From Hevea brasiliensis (taxonomy: Eukaryota > Streptophyta > Magnoliopsida > Malpighiales > Euphorbiaceae): a stretch of DNA of 64,000 bases. The DNA lies in contig NC_079499.1 in assembly GCF_030052815.1 (NCBI RefSeq), forward strand, positions 83,057,183 to 83,121,182, given 5' to 3'. Position 1 is the stretch's first letter. Every line of letters starts with the position of its first letter. Shown here piece by piece: positions 11,368 to 24,115 of this stretch. The notes beneath the pieces were generated by a model that saw only the letters and a list, made by a program, of their open reading frames with translations, was not told the origin of the DNA and searched no databases. Both the position numbers and the translations under genes were made by a program.

Positions 11368-13819
11368 GAAGTGTTGGAATTAAAAGCCAATTCGGATTGG
11401 ATAAGTTCATGTGCTGGCAGCATGACCAAAATCTCCTTTGAGGGACCAAAAATGAAATTTTACAAGTCCAATGGATATGGGACCAATTGAGGATAAAAAT
11501 AGGCACTAAATGACACAATTTTCATTTAGGAAGCATGCCCAAAAAGTGACTAAAAGCTAGTGAACAAATTGACCAAAGTTGAGAAATCCCAGTCTGCCTC
11601 TGCACAACCTGACTAAATGAATAGTATTTGTTCATTTGGTCATAACTCGAGCTAGGCAGGTCAAAATGATCTGAAATTTTATCAGTAGTTAGATGAGATA
11701 TAGATTTAAAACTTTCATGAAGAACACAAACCCAAATTATTCCATTAACAAAATCAAATTATTGAGCAAAGTTGGGTTACTGAATCTGCAGACTGCAGAT
11801 TTGCCATTTGAATAGTAAAGTTTCAATGGCTATAACTCTCTCAAGAAAACTCCGATTTAGGTGATTCTTGAACCGATGGAAACTAAGGCATAGTAGAACA
11901 TTTCATATGAAGAAAGTTAGACCAAATTATGGACCTAACTTGATCAATTTGCTGAAAAATTTTGGAATTAATAATCTGCCAGAACAAAATTCTGCAGCAT
12001 AAACAGTAAATGTAATTTGCTTATAACTTGAGCTACAAAACTCCAATTGGGGTGATTCAAAAAGGAGAATAAACTTAAGACAATAGGGAACATTTTCTAT
12101 GAAGGAAGTTTTGCCAAATTCCAATAGTAAACTGACCAATGAAACAGTACAATTAGGGACACCAAAACTAAAAATTTGGCAATTTTGCCTAAAAGACCTA
12201 AGTTTTGAGAAAATGACCAAAACCAACAAGTTTGGTGACCAAATGTGGTATGTGGGTAAATTTGAAATTCCCATACCTATTAAGCCTTAGAAAGTCAATA
12301 ATTTGACTTGAATAGTGCAGTGAATAGTAACCCGAAACACAAAATTTCAAGAACGTCGAATTTAGCACGTTAGAGCTAGGTAAAAGTGAAGTTAAATTTA
12401 TTTTTGGATTTTTGCCAAGTTATGATACTGAAACACAGTGAAATTGTGTATTTCAGTTGAAAAGAATACTGGGAAAGAACCCGAGGAACCGAGTCAAGGC
12501 CAAGAGGTGATTCGCTTGAGGTTTGTGCACAACGTATACTTTTTATAATTATCTTCTGCATACTGTTTTGAATAATGTGAAATATTGAATTATGGCATTC
12601 ATATGATGTTTCATTTAAATTGTGAAAGTTATTGTGTATATTTGAAATGACAATGTTTAGCAAATTGTTCAGATAAGTTTTGAAACTATAGTGTCATGAC
12701 CATTTATTTGAACACCTCACTAGCACGACTAGTGGGGATAATTAGTTTCGAATTTTGATTCCTTCTCTGGAGAAATGTTGAGGTGTGCAAGTAGAAGAGG
12801 ATGTGAATGGATATCCATATATTTGAGCTAGCTAGCCTTATGATGTGATTTCTCTTTAGCCTCTGGCTATTGAGATTCTATTTGTTTCGAATGGCATGAT
12901 CTAACTGTGGGTTTTATGAAATGTGTTTTGATACTTTGAAATGAACTTGGTTTGCATTAAAATCTCATAATTCATGTTTTGTGTTTAATGCTCATGTTTA
13001 GTCAAATTTTTTTGAATAAATGTGATTTAAGTTTTGCATAAAGATTATTTTAGTATGTTGTGCACCACTGAGTCCTAGTACTCAGCGATAGCTTCTATTG
13101 CTGTCGCAGATACAGAGACTAGAGGAGCAGCAGACTGAGCTGCTGAGGTGTGAGGAGCTATCAGCTTAAAGTCATCAGGTATAATTTATACCCTAATTGT
13201 AAATTTTTCTTTTGATGTATGTATTGCATATAAATGTATGGACATGTAAATGGGTCTTGAGCAGCTTGTACAAAGTTTGTAATAAAAAAATTTAGTTTGA
13301 ATTTCCTTTGATGTAAATTTTGTAATGATGTATATATATAAATTGTTTTGTGTCTAATGAAATATGAGTGGAACTATTTTATTTAATTTGAATGAAATGT
13401 ATTGTTAGTATTTTGAGGATTATTGAATTTTGAACTTGAGAAATTGATTGAAATGATTGTGGAATTGTTGAAATGGATTGAGTTTGATTGTGAAATTGAA
13501 GTAGTTGTTGAGAAAACATTTTTAGAAGTGCTTTTTACAGGTATTTGAAGAACTGGTTTCTCAAAATATAGACAGAACTCTGTCAAAATTTTTATAAAAT
13601 TTGCGGAAAACTAAAATGGACAAAAAATATTAACTAGTTTTAATTTAAACTAAATGTTTTAAATACTTGTTAGAAAATGCTCACCACTTATCAAAAATAA
13701 GAAAATTGTTTTAAAATCCCTTGTAGGATACTTAATGAGTTATCGATAGGTGAAGTTCGGTAGTTCATTTGGTATTCTATGGGATCATGTTATGCCTTAC
13801 AGAGGAGTAAGGTGTGACA
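11368..13819 (+). repeat. TK-B1 5' LTR, 3' portion
   Basis: Matches 19952-22403 base for base over most of its length and ends GGTGTGACA. Three degenerate units with ATAACT cores occur at 11642, 11832 and 12023, about 190 bases apart. Small hairpins lie at 12715-12895 and the twin hairpins at 13068-13107. No gene. Confidence 0.9.
13068..13107 (+). other. Twin hairpins in TK-B1 5' LTR
   Basis: Hairpin I is CTGAGTCCTAGTACTCAG (13068-13085). Hairpin II pairs GCGATAGC with GCTGTCGC (13085-13107). The 3' LTR copy at 21652-21691 has two changes in hairpin II. Confidence 0.6.
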
Positions 13820-13827
13820 TGTTTTAG

Positions 13828-13839
13828 TAGTATCAAAGC
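13828..13839 (+). other. TK-B1 primer-binding site (mutated)
   Basis: TAGTATCAAAGC differs from the initiator Met-tRNA site TGGTATCAGAGC by two G-to-A changes. It lies 8 bases after the LTR end, as in TK-C1. Minus-strand priming would be weakened. Confidence 0.8.
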
Positions 13840-14007
13840 AAATTTTTGAAGTATGTTTTAACTTGAGAATTTGTGTCTTTTCTTCGTTAAGTACAATTGC
13901 TCAATGTCCATATTTGTTATGTACAGTGCATTACATCATAAATATGAACTAACGGAGGGAATCTCCTTATGTTACTTGTTCAGGAGATACCCTAACTTCA
14001 GCCTGAA

Positions 14008-15235
14008 ATGGAAGAAGGGGATCGCTCAGTTGAGCGATGCATTGTTGAGAGCCTGAGGAAGCCCTAGCTTTACCGAATGTCAGTGGGTCAGTAGCACCAG
14101 CCCCGCAAATGCCGTAGTTTCCTGCACAGTTTGCACAGCAGATGGCTGCGATGTTTCAACAAATGGCTAGGGGTATGCCTGCTCAAGCTCCACCTCAGAC
14201 ACATGTGGCACAACCACTGCCTCCAGCCAGACAGTATGATAAATTACTGAAGTATGGGGTTGCAGAATTTAAGGGTACAGTGGACCCTTTGGAGGCAGAG
14301 CAATGGCTTGAAAGAATGGACAGAGTATTTAAGAAGCTGCACTGCTAAGATGAACTAAAGTTTGAGTATTCTGTGTCTCTACTGCAAGGGGATGTGTATG
14401 AATGGTGGAAGACCATCCCCGACAGCTTGGCTAAACTACCAGTGCTAACCTGGGATGACTTCATCAGAGAGTTCTGACAGAAATACATCCCAGATGCATA
14501 TGTTGATCAGAAGTTACAAGAGTTTCTGAGTCTAAAACAAGGGAACCGATCAGTGGCAGAGTATGAGAGGGAGTTCTCCCGCCTGAGTCACTATGCGGGG
14601 AGTCTCCTTACTACCAGCAAGGCAAGATGCAAGAGATTTGAGACGGGTTTGAAGCTCAGTATAAGGATGCAAGTTGTGGGATTTCGACACAGCAACTTCT
14701 CAGAGCTTATGTCTTAAGCACTTGAACTGGAGAGAATTGAATCAGAAGCAACCCCAGTGAAAGAAAAATCAGAAAAAGCTGAGAAATCAGAAAAAGACAA
14801 GGGGAAAAATCAGTTGAACAGAGTTCTGGTGTTACCTCTGGAAAGAAAAAGAAATTTAGTGGACCCAGCAGGGGTCGAGGTGGAAGATTTGATAGGGGCA
14901 GATTTTCAGACGAGAGACCCCTAGGTGCAGTCGGCGATCAGCGAGGGTTCACATTCTGCCCACCCCTGTGAGACTTGTGGCAAGATTCATGGGGGGAGCG
15001 TTATTGGGCCACTGGAGCCTGCTTTAACTGCAGAGGCAAGGGTCATTTAGCAAGAGACTGTACTAGTGCTCCGTCTCCGAGACATGGTCCAGCTCCTACT
15101 ACTGCTGAGGGATCTATTCAGAGTCCTGCTCCCAGATGCTCACAGTCTATTGGCAGAGGAAGAGGCAGAGGTAGAGGCACTGCTTCAGGAAGTCAGGGCA
15201 CAGTTGGTCAGTCGGCACAAGGGAGTGCTTCAGTC
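14008..15235 (+). pseudogene. TK-B1 gag (broken)
   Basis: Capsid and nucleocapsid protein that packages element RNA. The start ATG at 14008 (MEEGDRSV) matches the start used by TK-C1. The frame breaks soon after and reopens at 14142 (MAAMFQQMARGMP). The capsid core follows: AEQWLERMDRVFKKLHC, a stop at 14346, EWWKTIP, a TGA at 14476 where Arg is expected, and RFETGLK. The CCHC knuckle CFNCRGKGHLARDC at 15020-15061 should bind zinc and RNA. At least four stops or shifts. Confidence 0.85.
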
Positions 15236-15890
15236 AGGGTTTATTCAATGAGACAGCGAGAAGAGGCTGAGACTTCTGATGTTGTAACCGGTACATTCTC
15301 TATCTCTGAGCAAGATGTATTTGTGTTGTTTGATTCGGGTTCAACCCATTCATATGTTAGTGCTAGCATAGTCAGTTCACTTGCTGTTCCATGTGTGCAA
15401 ATGGGTTTTAAAGTGCTAGTAACTAGTCCGTTAGGACAAGAAGTCCGGGTTAACAAAATTTATAGAGACTGTCCTTTGGTGATCCAAGGACATGTTTTCC
15501 TGTCAGATTTGATTGAAATGCCCTTCAGAGATTATGATATTATCTTGGGCATGGATTGGTTAGCCAGGCATCACGCCATGATTGACTGTAGACTGAAGAT
15601 AGTTACTTTTGGTCTCCCTTTGTATGGTGATGTGGTAATACATAGGGAGAGGCATTTACTGCCATCAAACATCATTTAGGCTGCACTAGCTAGAAGAATG
15701 ATCAGGAAGGGGTGTGAAGCATACTTGGCACATGTAATAGACACCCAAGTGGGGAGTCCAGCACTGAAGGACATCCCTACTGTATGTGACTTTCCGGATG
15801 TGTTTCCTGATGAATTGCCAGGATTACCTCCAGAAAGAGAAGTGCAGTTTGAAATTGATGTTATGCTTGTGTGGACCCAATCTCCATAAT
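15236..15890 (+). pseudogene. TK-B1 protease and linker (broken)
   Basis: Retroviral-type aspartic protease that cuts the polyprotein. Active-site motif FDSGSTHSYV is at about 15329-15358 and the flap-side motif IILGMDWLARHHAMIDC at about 15540-15590. It runs in frame with gag from 14975 to 15679, stops at TAG, then resumes at 15698 (MIRKGCEAYLAHV) through DFPDVFPDELPGLPPEREV, the usual bridge to RT. The catalytic residues are intact, the chain is not. Confidence 0.85.
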
Positions 15891-17217
15891 GCCATACAGA
15901 ATGGCACCAGTAGAACTAAAAGAATAGAAAGTACAGTTGCAAGAGCTACTTGATAAGGGCTTTATCTGCCCTAGTGTGTCACTTTGGGGAGCGCCAGTAT
16001 TGTTTGTAAAGAAGAAGGATGGCACTCTCCGGTTATGCATCGACTATCGACAGTTGAATAAGGTGACAATAAAGAACAGATACCCATTGCCCCGCATTGA
16101 TGACTTGTTTGATCAGTTGAGGGGTGCAGCTGTGTTCTCCAAAATTGACCTAAGATCAGGTTATTATCAGCTGAAAGTACAAGAGCAGAGTATTCCTAAA
16201 ACTGCCTTCAGAACCCGCTATGGCCATTATGAGTCTTGGTCATGCCATTCGGGTTAACTAATGCTCCGACTGCTTTTATGGATCTGATGAACACTATTTT
16301 CATACCATACCTCGACCAGTTTGTTGTGGTATTTATTGATGATATATTGGTCTATTCGAGGAATGCAGAAGAGCATGATAGACATATGCAGATTGTACTG
16401 TAAACTTTGAGGGAGAAACAACTATATACCAAATTGTCGAAGTGTGAATTTTGGCTGAAGGAAATATCTTTCTTGGGGCATGTAGTATCAGAAGAGGGCA
16501 TCAAGGTAGATCCAAGTAAGATTGAAGCTGTCCTTAATTAGAGGCCACCCAGAAATGTCACAGAGATTCATAGTTTTTCTGGGTTTAGCTGGATACTATC
16601 GTAGATTTGTAAAGAGATTCTCCATGTTGGCATCTCCATTGACCAAGCTGCTTAGAAAAGATGTGAAATTTCAGTGGACGGATAAATGCCAACAGAGTTT
16701 TGATGAATTGAAGAAATGTTTGACTGAAGCTCCAGTCCTGACTTTACCTGCTCTGAGTAAAGAATATACAGTTTGTAGTGATGCTTCTCACAATGGGTTA
16801 GGCTGTGTATTGATGCAAGATCGAAATGTCATTGCCTATGCATCACGCCAACTGAAACCGCATGAGAGGAATTATCCAACACATGATTTGGAGCTTGCAG
16901 CTATTGTGTTTGCTCTTAAGATCTGGAGACATTATTTGTATGGGGAGAAGTGCTACATCTACATAGATCATAAGAGTTTGAAGTATTTGGGCACCTAGAA
17001 AGAGTTGAATTTGAGGCAGAGGAGATGGTTAGAGTTGATAAAAGACTATGATAGTCTGATAGACTATCAGCCAGGGAAAGCTAATGTTGTGGCTGACGCC
17101 TTAAGTCGCAAGACTATGGCAAGTCTACGGGTTACTCCTTTGTCTTTGGTGCATGAGTTGAGATCATTACATGCCAACTTAGAGATTAATGATGATGGGC
17201 AGACAGCAGTTGCATAG
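15891..17217 (+). pseudogene. TK-B1 reverse transcriptase and RNase H (broken)
   Basis: Copies element RNA to DNA and degrades the RNA strand. RT motifs are [20 protein letters not shown] (16000-16060), [13 protein letters not shown] (16137-16175) and the catalytic FIDD at about 16330-16345, in pieces broken by a frameshift near 16230 and by stops at about 16401 and 16540. RNase H at 16760-16990 has [13 protein letters not shown] and the [16 protein letters not shown] block. A TAG at about 16996 replaces the Gln of LGTQKELN. Confidence 0.87.
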
Positions 17218-18663
17218 CATGTACAGCCAGTGTTGATTGATCAAATTAGAATGGCTGCTCAGAATGATCAGAAGTTTCAGAAGCTGTTGGAAGAAGTTCG
17301 GCAGGGCAAGAAACCAGAATTCTCAATCAGAGATGATGGTTTACTGCTACACCAGGGCAGAATATGTGTTCCTAATGATGTTGATTTGAGGCAGATCATT
17401 TTGAAGGAAGCACATGAGTCTCCTTTTGCCATGCACCCTGGTGGCACAAAAATGTATAGAGGGCTAAAGGAGCATTACTGGTGGATGGGAATGAAGAGAG
17501 ATGTAGCAGAGTTTGTTTCCAAATGCCTAACTTGTCAGCAAGTGAAGGCAGAGCATCAAGTATCTACTGGGTTGTTACATCCACTACCAGTACCAGAATG
17601 GAAATGGGAAAGAATAACAATGGATTTTGTGATGGGACTTCTGAGGACACAGAAGAGTCATGATGCAGTATGGGTCATTGTTGACAGACTAACTAAGTCT
17701 GCTCATTTTCTGCTAGTTTGGATGGACTACAATTTAGAAAGATTGGCCAGATTGTACATTGATGAGATTGTGAGACTTCATAGAGTGCCAGTATCCATTG
17801 TATCAGATAGAGATCCTAGGTTCACTTCTAGATTCTAGGGTAGTCTTTAGAGAGCCCTAGGAACTAGATTGAACTTCAGTACTGCATTCCACCCGCAGAC
17901 AAATGGCTAGTTTGAGAGGGTAATTCAGATCTTGGAGGACATGCTACGGGCTTGTGTGATTTAATTTGAGGGCAATTGGGACACACACTTGCCTTTGATT
18001 GAGTTTGCTTATAACAACAGCTACCAATCAAGCATTGGAATGCCTCCATATGAAGCTTTGTATGGCAGAAAATGTAGAACTCGGTTGTGTTGGGATGACG
18101 TGGGTGAAAGAAAGATGATTGGACCCGAAATTGTTCAGCAGACTGAGGAGAAGATCAGGGTGATCAAAGATCGACTTAAGACTACATCAGACCATCAGAA
18201 GTCCTACATTGATTTGAAAAGAAGGGATATTGAGTATGTAGTGGGTGAGAAATTTTTCCTTAAGGTTTCTCCTTGGAAGAGAATTATGAGATTCGGCAGA
18301 AAGGGAAAACTGAGTCCTCGTTTCATTGGGCCATATGAGGTTCTGGAAAGAGTGGGTCCTTTAGCATATCGTTTGGCACTACCTCCAGAGTTGGAGAAGA
18401 TACATAATGTCTTCCATGTGTCTATGTTGAGGAGGTATCGATCAGACCCATCTCATGTACTACCAGTAGAGGAAATTAAAGTGAATCCAGACCTCACATA
18501 TGAAGAAGAACCCATAGAGATTCTGGCTTATGAGGTAAAGCAGCTACGGAACAAGCAAATACCGTTGGTAAAAGTGCTGTGGAATCATCATTCGGGCCAA
18601 GAAGCTACTTGGGAACGAGAGGAGGAGATGAGAAGACAACACCCACAGCTGTTCAGAGATTAA
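17218..18663 (+). pseudogene. TK-B1 integrase and chromodomain (broken)
   Basis: The zinc region (HESPFAMHPG...CLTC) is at about 17410-17535. Catalytic residues are Asp in TMDF at about 17621, Asp in SDRDPRF at 17806 and Glu in FERV at 17914, again D-X35-E. Stops replace Trp or Gln at about 17836, 17848 and 17908 and a Glu at about 17962. The last open piece, 17989-18663, holds the GPF/Y-like GPYEVLERVG region and a C-terminal chromodomain (EEEPIEILAYEVKQLRNKQI, WEREEEMRRQHPQLF). No insert follows the catalytic Glu, unlike family A. Confidence 0.9.
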
Positions 18664-18693
18664 TACCAGGTAAAATTTCAAGACGAAATTTAT

Positions 18694-18709
18694 TTAAGGG
18701 GGGGAGAAT
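18694..18709 (+). other. TK-B1 polypurine tract
   Basis: Run of G with flanking A (TTAAGGGGGGGGAGAAT) immediately before the 3' LTR. Confidence 0.75.
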
Positions 18710-21700
18710 TGTAACACCCCCATTTGTATAGCCTGGTATATTTCACTGTTCCGGTGACCGGTGTCGGTCCGGACAATTAAAGGGATTAGAACCACACTTA
18801 AGATAACTAGATAAACCATAAACACAAATAATTAGTAATGTCCAATTAGTTAAGTATAAATAAGAAAAATAGAACATAAGAAGTTAAACGAGCTGAGAGT
18901 CACAGCGATGGGTGATCGTCTCGGGAACGACTGTGAAGCCTTTTTAAACTTAAATTTCAAACTATAAAATGTGACGCTGCGGTCCTTAGGACCATTACGA
19001 ACACAGTGGAAAAGAGAAAATCAGGAAAAAGAACTGTTAAGCTAGTCAAATAATTAGGTCAGGGAGCCTAAAGAAATATAGAATTAATTGCAAACCGGGA
19101 TGAACCAGCGGGGGGCAATTTGGTCAATTGACCCCGAGAGATGACTCCTGACCTAACTGTCAAATAAAATCGGAAAAAAGAAAAATTTAGAATCGAGAAT
19201 TAAATTAAAGAACTAATAGAAAAAAAAAAAGAAAAAGAAAAGTTGAAAAGATAAGGACATCATCATGATGATGCAACTATGACTTTATAATTAATTTTAA
19301 TTTAATTAACTAATTGACTAAGTCAAATTAAAGAGTAAAAACAAAATTGAAAAGCCAAATTTTATCTTCTTCTTCTTCTTTTTTTTTTTTTTTCTCTTTC
19401 TCGTAGCTTCTCATCTCTCTCCCTTTTTCTCACTAAATCCTCCATGGCTACTTAATTTCAAGCTTTTAAAGCTTGAATCAACCCCATAAATCCCACAATT
19501 TCCCTAAATAAAACTTGTTCTTGGATCTTGGCAAGCCTATTGAGAAAGAAATTTGAAGGAAAATAAAAAGAAAATTGAAGCTTTGGGAATACTCCTTAAA
19601 GGTTAGTCAAGAATCCTCTCAATTCTCCTTATATTCATGAAATTGCACTTGAAGTGAACTAGTATTGATGAAAATAAAATAAAAACAACATATTGAGGAA
19701 TATAGTGAAATTCAGCCAGCTTAGAGGTAACTTGAAATTGATGGATTTTGATACAATTAAAAAGATAGGTAAGCTTGATTGAAGGTGTAGTTGAGGTTTA
19801 TATATTTTAGTTGCATGAAATAAGCTAAACATGGAAGTTAGGGTTTTGGACATTAGGGTTTAGAGGCCAAAAATGTGAAAAACTTGTAAATGGTGTCTTT
19901 GACCTAATGTGAAGTGAAAAATGGTCATTTGTGACCAAATGAGGTGTGTTAGAAGTGTTGGAATTAAAAGCCAATTCGGATTGGATAAGGTCATGTGCTG
20001 GCAGTATGACCAAAATCTCCTTTGAGGGACCAAAAATGAAATTTTACAAGTCCAATGGATATAGGACCAATTGGGGATGAAAATAGGCACTAAATGACAC
20101 AATTTTTATTTAGGAAGCATGCCCAAAAAGTGACTAAAACCTAGTGAACAAATTGACCAAAGTTGAGAAATCACAATCTGCCTCTGCACAACCTAACTAA
20201 ATGAATAGTATTTGTTCATTTGGTCATAACTCGAGCTAGGTAGGTCAAAATGACCTGAAATTTTACCAGTGGTTAGATGAGATATAGATTTAAAACTTTC
20301 ATGAAGAACACAAACCCAAATTATGCCGTTAACCAAATCAAATTACTAAGCAAAGTTGGGTTACTGAATCTGCATATTGCAGATTTGCCATTTGAACAGT
20401 AAAGTTTCAATGGCTGTAACTCTCTCTAGAAAACTACGATTTAGGTGATTCTTGAACTGATGGAAACCTAAGGCATAGTAGAACATTTCATATGAAGAAA
20501 GTTAGACCAAATTATGGACCTAACTTGATCAAATTTCTAAAAAAATTTGGAATTAATAATCTGCCAGAACAAATTTCTGCAGCATGAACAGTAAACTTAA
20601 TTTACTTATAACTTGAGCTAAAAAACTCCAATTGGGCTGATTCAAAAAGGAGAATAAACTAAAGACAATAGGAAACATTTTCTATGAAGAAAGTTTTGCC
20701 AAATTCAAACAGTAAACTAACCAATGAAACAGTATAATTAGGGACACCAAAACTAAAAATTTGGCAATTTTGCCTAAAAGACCTAAGTTTTGAGAAAATG
20801 ACCAAAACCAACAAGTTTGGTGACCAAAATGTGGTATGTGGGTAAATTTGAAATTCCCATACCTATTAAGCCTTAGAAAGTCAATAATTTGACTTGAATA
20901 GTGCAGTGAATAGTAACCCAAAATACAAAATTTCAAGAACATCGCATTTAGCACGTTAGAGCTAGGTAAAAGTGAAGTTAAATTTATTTTTGGATTTATG
21001 CCAACTTATGGTACTGAAACACTATGAAATTGTGTGTTTCAGTTGAAAAGAATACCGGGAAAGAACCCGAGGAACTGAATCAAGCCAAGAGGCGACTCGC
21101 TTGAGGTTTGTGCACAACGTATAGTTTTATAATTATCTTCTGCATACTGTTTTGAATAATGTGAAATATTGAATTATGGCATTCATATGATGTTTGATTT
21201 AAATTGTGAAAGTTATTTTGTATATTTAAAATGACAATGTTTAGCAAATTGTTAAGATAAGTTTTGAAACTACAGTGTCATGACCATATATTTGAACACC
21301 TCACTAGCACGACTAGTGGGGATAATTAGTTTCGAATTTTGATTCCTTCTCTAGAGAAGTGTTGAGGTGTGCCAGTAGAAGAGGATGTGAATGGATATCC
21401 ATATATTTGAGCTAGCTAGCCTTATGATGTGATTTCTCTTTAGCCTCTGGCTATTGAGATTTTATTTGTTTCAAATGGCATGATCTAACTGTGGGTTTTA
21501 TGAAATGTGTTTTGATACTTTGAAATGAACTTGGTTTGCATTAAAATCTCATAATTCATGTTTTGTGTTTAATGCTCATGTTTAGTCAATTTTTTTTGAA
21601 TAAATGTGATTTAAGTTTTGCATAAAGATTATTTTAGTATGTTGTGCACCACTGAGTCCTAGTACTCAGTGATAGCTTCTATTGCTGTCGTAGATACAAA

Positions 21701-22403
21701 GACTAGAGGAGCAGCAGACTGAGCTGCTGAGGTGTGAGGAGCTATCAGCTTAAAGTCATCGGGTATAATTTATACCCTAATTGTAAATATTTCTTTTGAT
21801 GTATGTATTGCATATAAATGTATGGACATGTAAATGGGTCTTGAGCAGCTTGTACAAAGTTTGTAATAAAAAAATTTAGTTTGAATTTCCTTTGATGTAA
21901 ATTTTGTAATGATGTATATATATAAATTGTTTTGTCTCTAATGAAATATGAGTGAAACTATTTTATTTAATTTGAATGAAATGTATTGTTAGTATTTTGA
22001 GGATTATTGAATTTTGAACTTGAGAAATTGATTGAAATGATTGTGGAGTTGTTGAAATGGATTGAGTTTGATTGTGAAATTGAAGTAGTTGTTGAGAAAA
22101 CAATTTTAGAAGTGCTTTTTACAGGTATTTGAAGAACTGGTTTCTCAAAATATAGACAGAACTTTGTCAAAATTTTTATAAAATTTGTGAAAAATTAAAA
22201 TGGACCAAAAATATTAACTAGTTTTAATTTTAACTAAATGTTTTAAATACTTATTAGAAAATGCTCACCACTTATCAAAAATAAGAAAATTATTTTAAAA
22301 TCCCTTGTAGGGTACTTAATGAGTTATCGGTAGGTGAAGTTCGATAGTTCATTAGGTATTCTACGGGATCATGTTATGCCTTACAGAGGGGTAAGGTGTG
22401 ACA
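18710..22403 (+). repeat. TK-B1 3' LTR (3694 bases, complete)
   Basis: TGTAACACCCC...GGTGTGACA. The head block with ACTGTTCCGGTGACCGG is at about 18747, the 5S-like block at 18881-18935, a CT-rich tract at 19365-19430, degenerate repeats from about 20040, small hairpins at 21295-21460 and twin hairpins at 21652-21691. No gene; the short open frames here are not shared coding. Confidence 0.92.
18881..18935 (+). promoter_or_regulatory. 5S-like internal promoter block, TK-B1 LTR
   Basis: AAGTTAAACGAGCTGAG, then AGCGATGGGTGATCG and CTCGGGAACGACTGTG. Box A-like and box C-like parts are recognisable, about 171 bases after the LTR start, the same offset as in families A and C. Confidence 0.5.
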
Positions 22404-24115
22404 TGAGCGGTATTTTCTCAGCATAAATACGTGAAGCACATTATGGATCTTGTCCAGCTCTGGTGGTAAAGCTAGCCTGTAGGCCACTAGACCCACACGC
22501 TCAGTGACTTTATATAGGCCAATGAACCTGGGGCTCAACTTACCCTTTCTACCAAACCTCAGTACCTTCTTCCACAGTGACACCTTGAGGAATACTTTGT
22601 CGCCAACTACATACTCTATCTCTTTTCTCTTTAGGTCAGCATAGGATTTTTGTCTGTCTGAGGCAACCTTCAGATTGGCTTTGATTAACTTTACTTTCTC
22701 CTCAGTCTATTTCACTAGGTCTGGCCGTACCAAGTTAGCTTCACCCAACTCAGTCCAACACACTGGGGTTCTACATTTCCTTCCATACAGTGCTTCATAT
22801 GGGGATGCTAGCTTGATAGCTATTGTTGTATGCAAATTCTGCCAGTGGGAGTTATCTATCCTAACTTCCCTCAAACTCAATGACACAACTCCTCAACATA
22901 TCCTCAAGGACCTATCATATGTTTCATGTTATTATTATCATTTTAGTTTAATATTTGTACTAATTCAATAAGTTTCAATGTTTACCTAGATTACTCTTTC
23001 TGATTGGCCATCTGTCTGAGGATGGAAAGTTGTACTAAAGTGGAGTTATGTGCCCAAGGATTCTTGCAACTTTTTCCAAAATCTTGATCTAAATCTTAGG
23101 TCTCAATCAGATATGATGGAAAGTGGAATTTCATGCAGTCTAATTATCTCACTAATCTACAATTCTGCTAGCTTCTCCAATAAGTAGTCAGTCCTAACTG
23201 GCAGAAAGTGTGCTGACTTTGTTAATCTATCTACTATCACCCATACTGCATCATGTTTTTTCTGGGTGAGAGGTAGAACAATTACAAAATCTATAGTAAC
23301 CCGGTCCCATTTCCATTCATGTATGCTTGTAGGCTGTAGCAAACCCGATGGAACTTGATGTTCTGTCTTAACTTGTTAACATGTCAAGCATTTAGTCAGA
23401 TAATCAGCTATGTCCTTCTTCATACCAGGCCACCAAAAATGAAGCTTCAAGTCATGATATATTTTTGTGCTTCCTGGGTGCATAGCATAAACGCTAGTGT
23501 GTGTTTCTTTCAGAATACTGGCTTTCAATTCTCCATCATCTGGTACACATACTCTTCTTTTGTAGTACATGTGCACTCGCTCGCTTATCGCATAGTCGCT
23601 TCTTCCTTCTGGGATTTTGCCCATAATAGCCATTAGCTTCTCATCTACCTTCTGCCCATCTAGAATTTGCTGTAGCAAGTTTGGCTTTGCTTGCAACTCA
23701 GCCAAAATAGCTCCATCTCGAGCTAAGGATAGACGGGCATTCAAAGATCTCAAGGCTATAATGGATTTTCTGCTCAAGGCATTAGCAACTACATTTGCCT
23801 TCCCAGGGTGGTAGTCGATCATACTGTCACAGTCTTTTAGGAACTCAATCCATCTCCTTTGTCTAAGGTTGAGCTCCTTCTGGGTTAGCAAGTATTTCAG
23901 ATTTTTGTGGTCTGTGTAAATGTAGCACTTTTCACCATACAGGTAGTGCCTCCATATCTTCAGTGCAAAGATAATTTCTGCAAGTTCCAAATCATGGGTA
24001 GGGTAGTTCTATTCATGTGGCCTCAACTGGCTGGAAGCATGGGCGACCACCTTCCCTTCTTGCATTAATACACACCCTAAACCATTATACGAGGCATCAT
24101 TATAGACCACAAAAG
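22404..24115 (-). pseudogene. TK-A2 RNase H and integrase (broken)
   Basis: From right to left: the RNase H end ([20 protein letters not shown], from 23990), the zinc region with [13 protein letters not shown] and CLTC near 23390-23510, a TAA after CLTC, then TIDF, SD*DLRF and SERVI with further stops. A GT-AG insert follows (22912-22985), then VLEDML and FIGLYKVTERVG to HVFMLRKYRS, where TK-B1 begins. The first Asp of the triad survives; Arg of SDRD is a stop. The same intact stretch in TK-A1 shows where CO-1 landed: between HTSV and YAMHPG. Confidence 0.88.
22912..22985 (-). other. Candidate 74-base GT-AG intron in TK-A2 integrase
   Basis: Minus-strand text begins GTAAACATTG and ends ATGATAG, at exactly the codon junction used in TK-A1 (3483-3557) and with the same preceding TAG. 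The inner sequence has diverged while the ends are kept. Length differs by one base, so it is not a coding insertion. Confidence 0.5.

Larger units (their letters stand above)
11368..22403 (+). mobile_element. TK-B1: Tekay/Del-like chromovirus, family B
   Basis: Partial 5' LTR, mutated primer site, broken gag-pol with chromodomain, polypurine tract and a complete 3' LTR (3694 bases). The missing head of the 5' LTR is explained by TK-A1 sitting inside it: 11368-13819 and 19952-22403 are both 2452 bases long and closely alike. TK-B1 itself interrupts the minus-strand pol of TK-A2, which resumes at 22404. The expected duplication is tgagc (22404-22408), with its partner upstream of the window. 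Confidence 0.92.

Noticed and set aside
11360..11372. Deletion truncating the TK-B1 5' LTR
   Set aside because: The junction is exactly the end of the TK-A1 LTR and the intact TK-B1 3' LTR reads through the same point, so insertion of TK-A1 explains it without a deletion.
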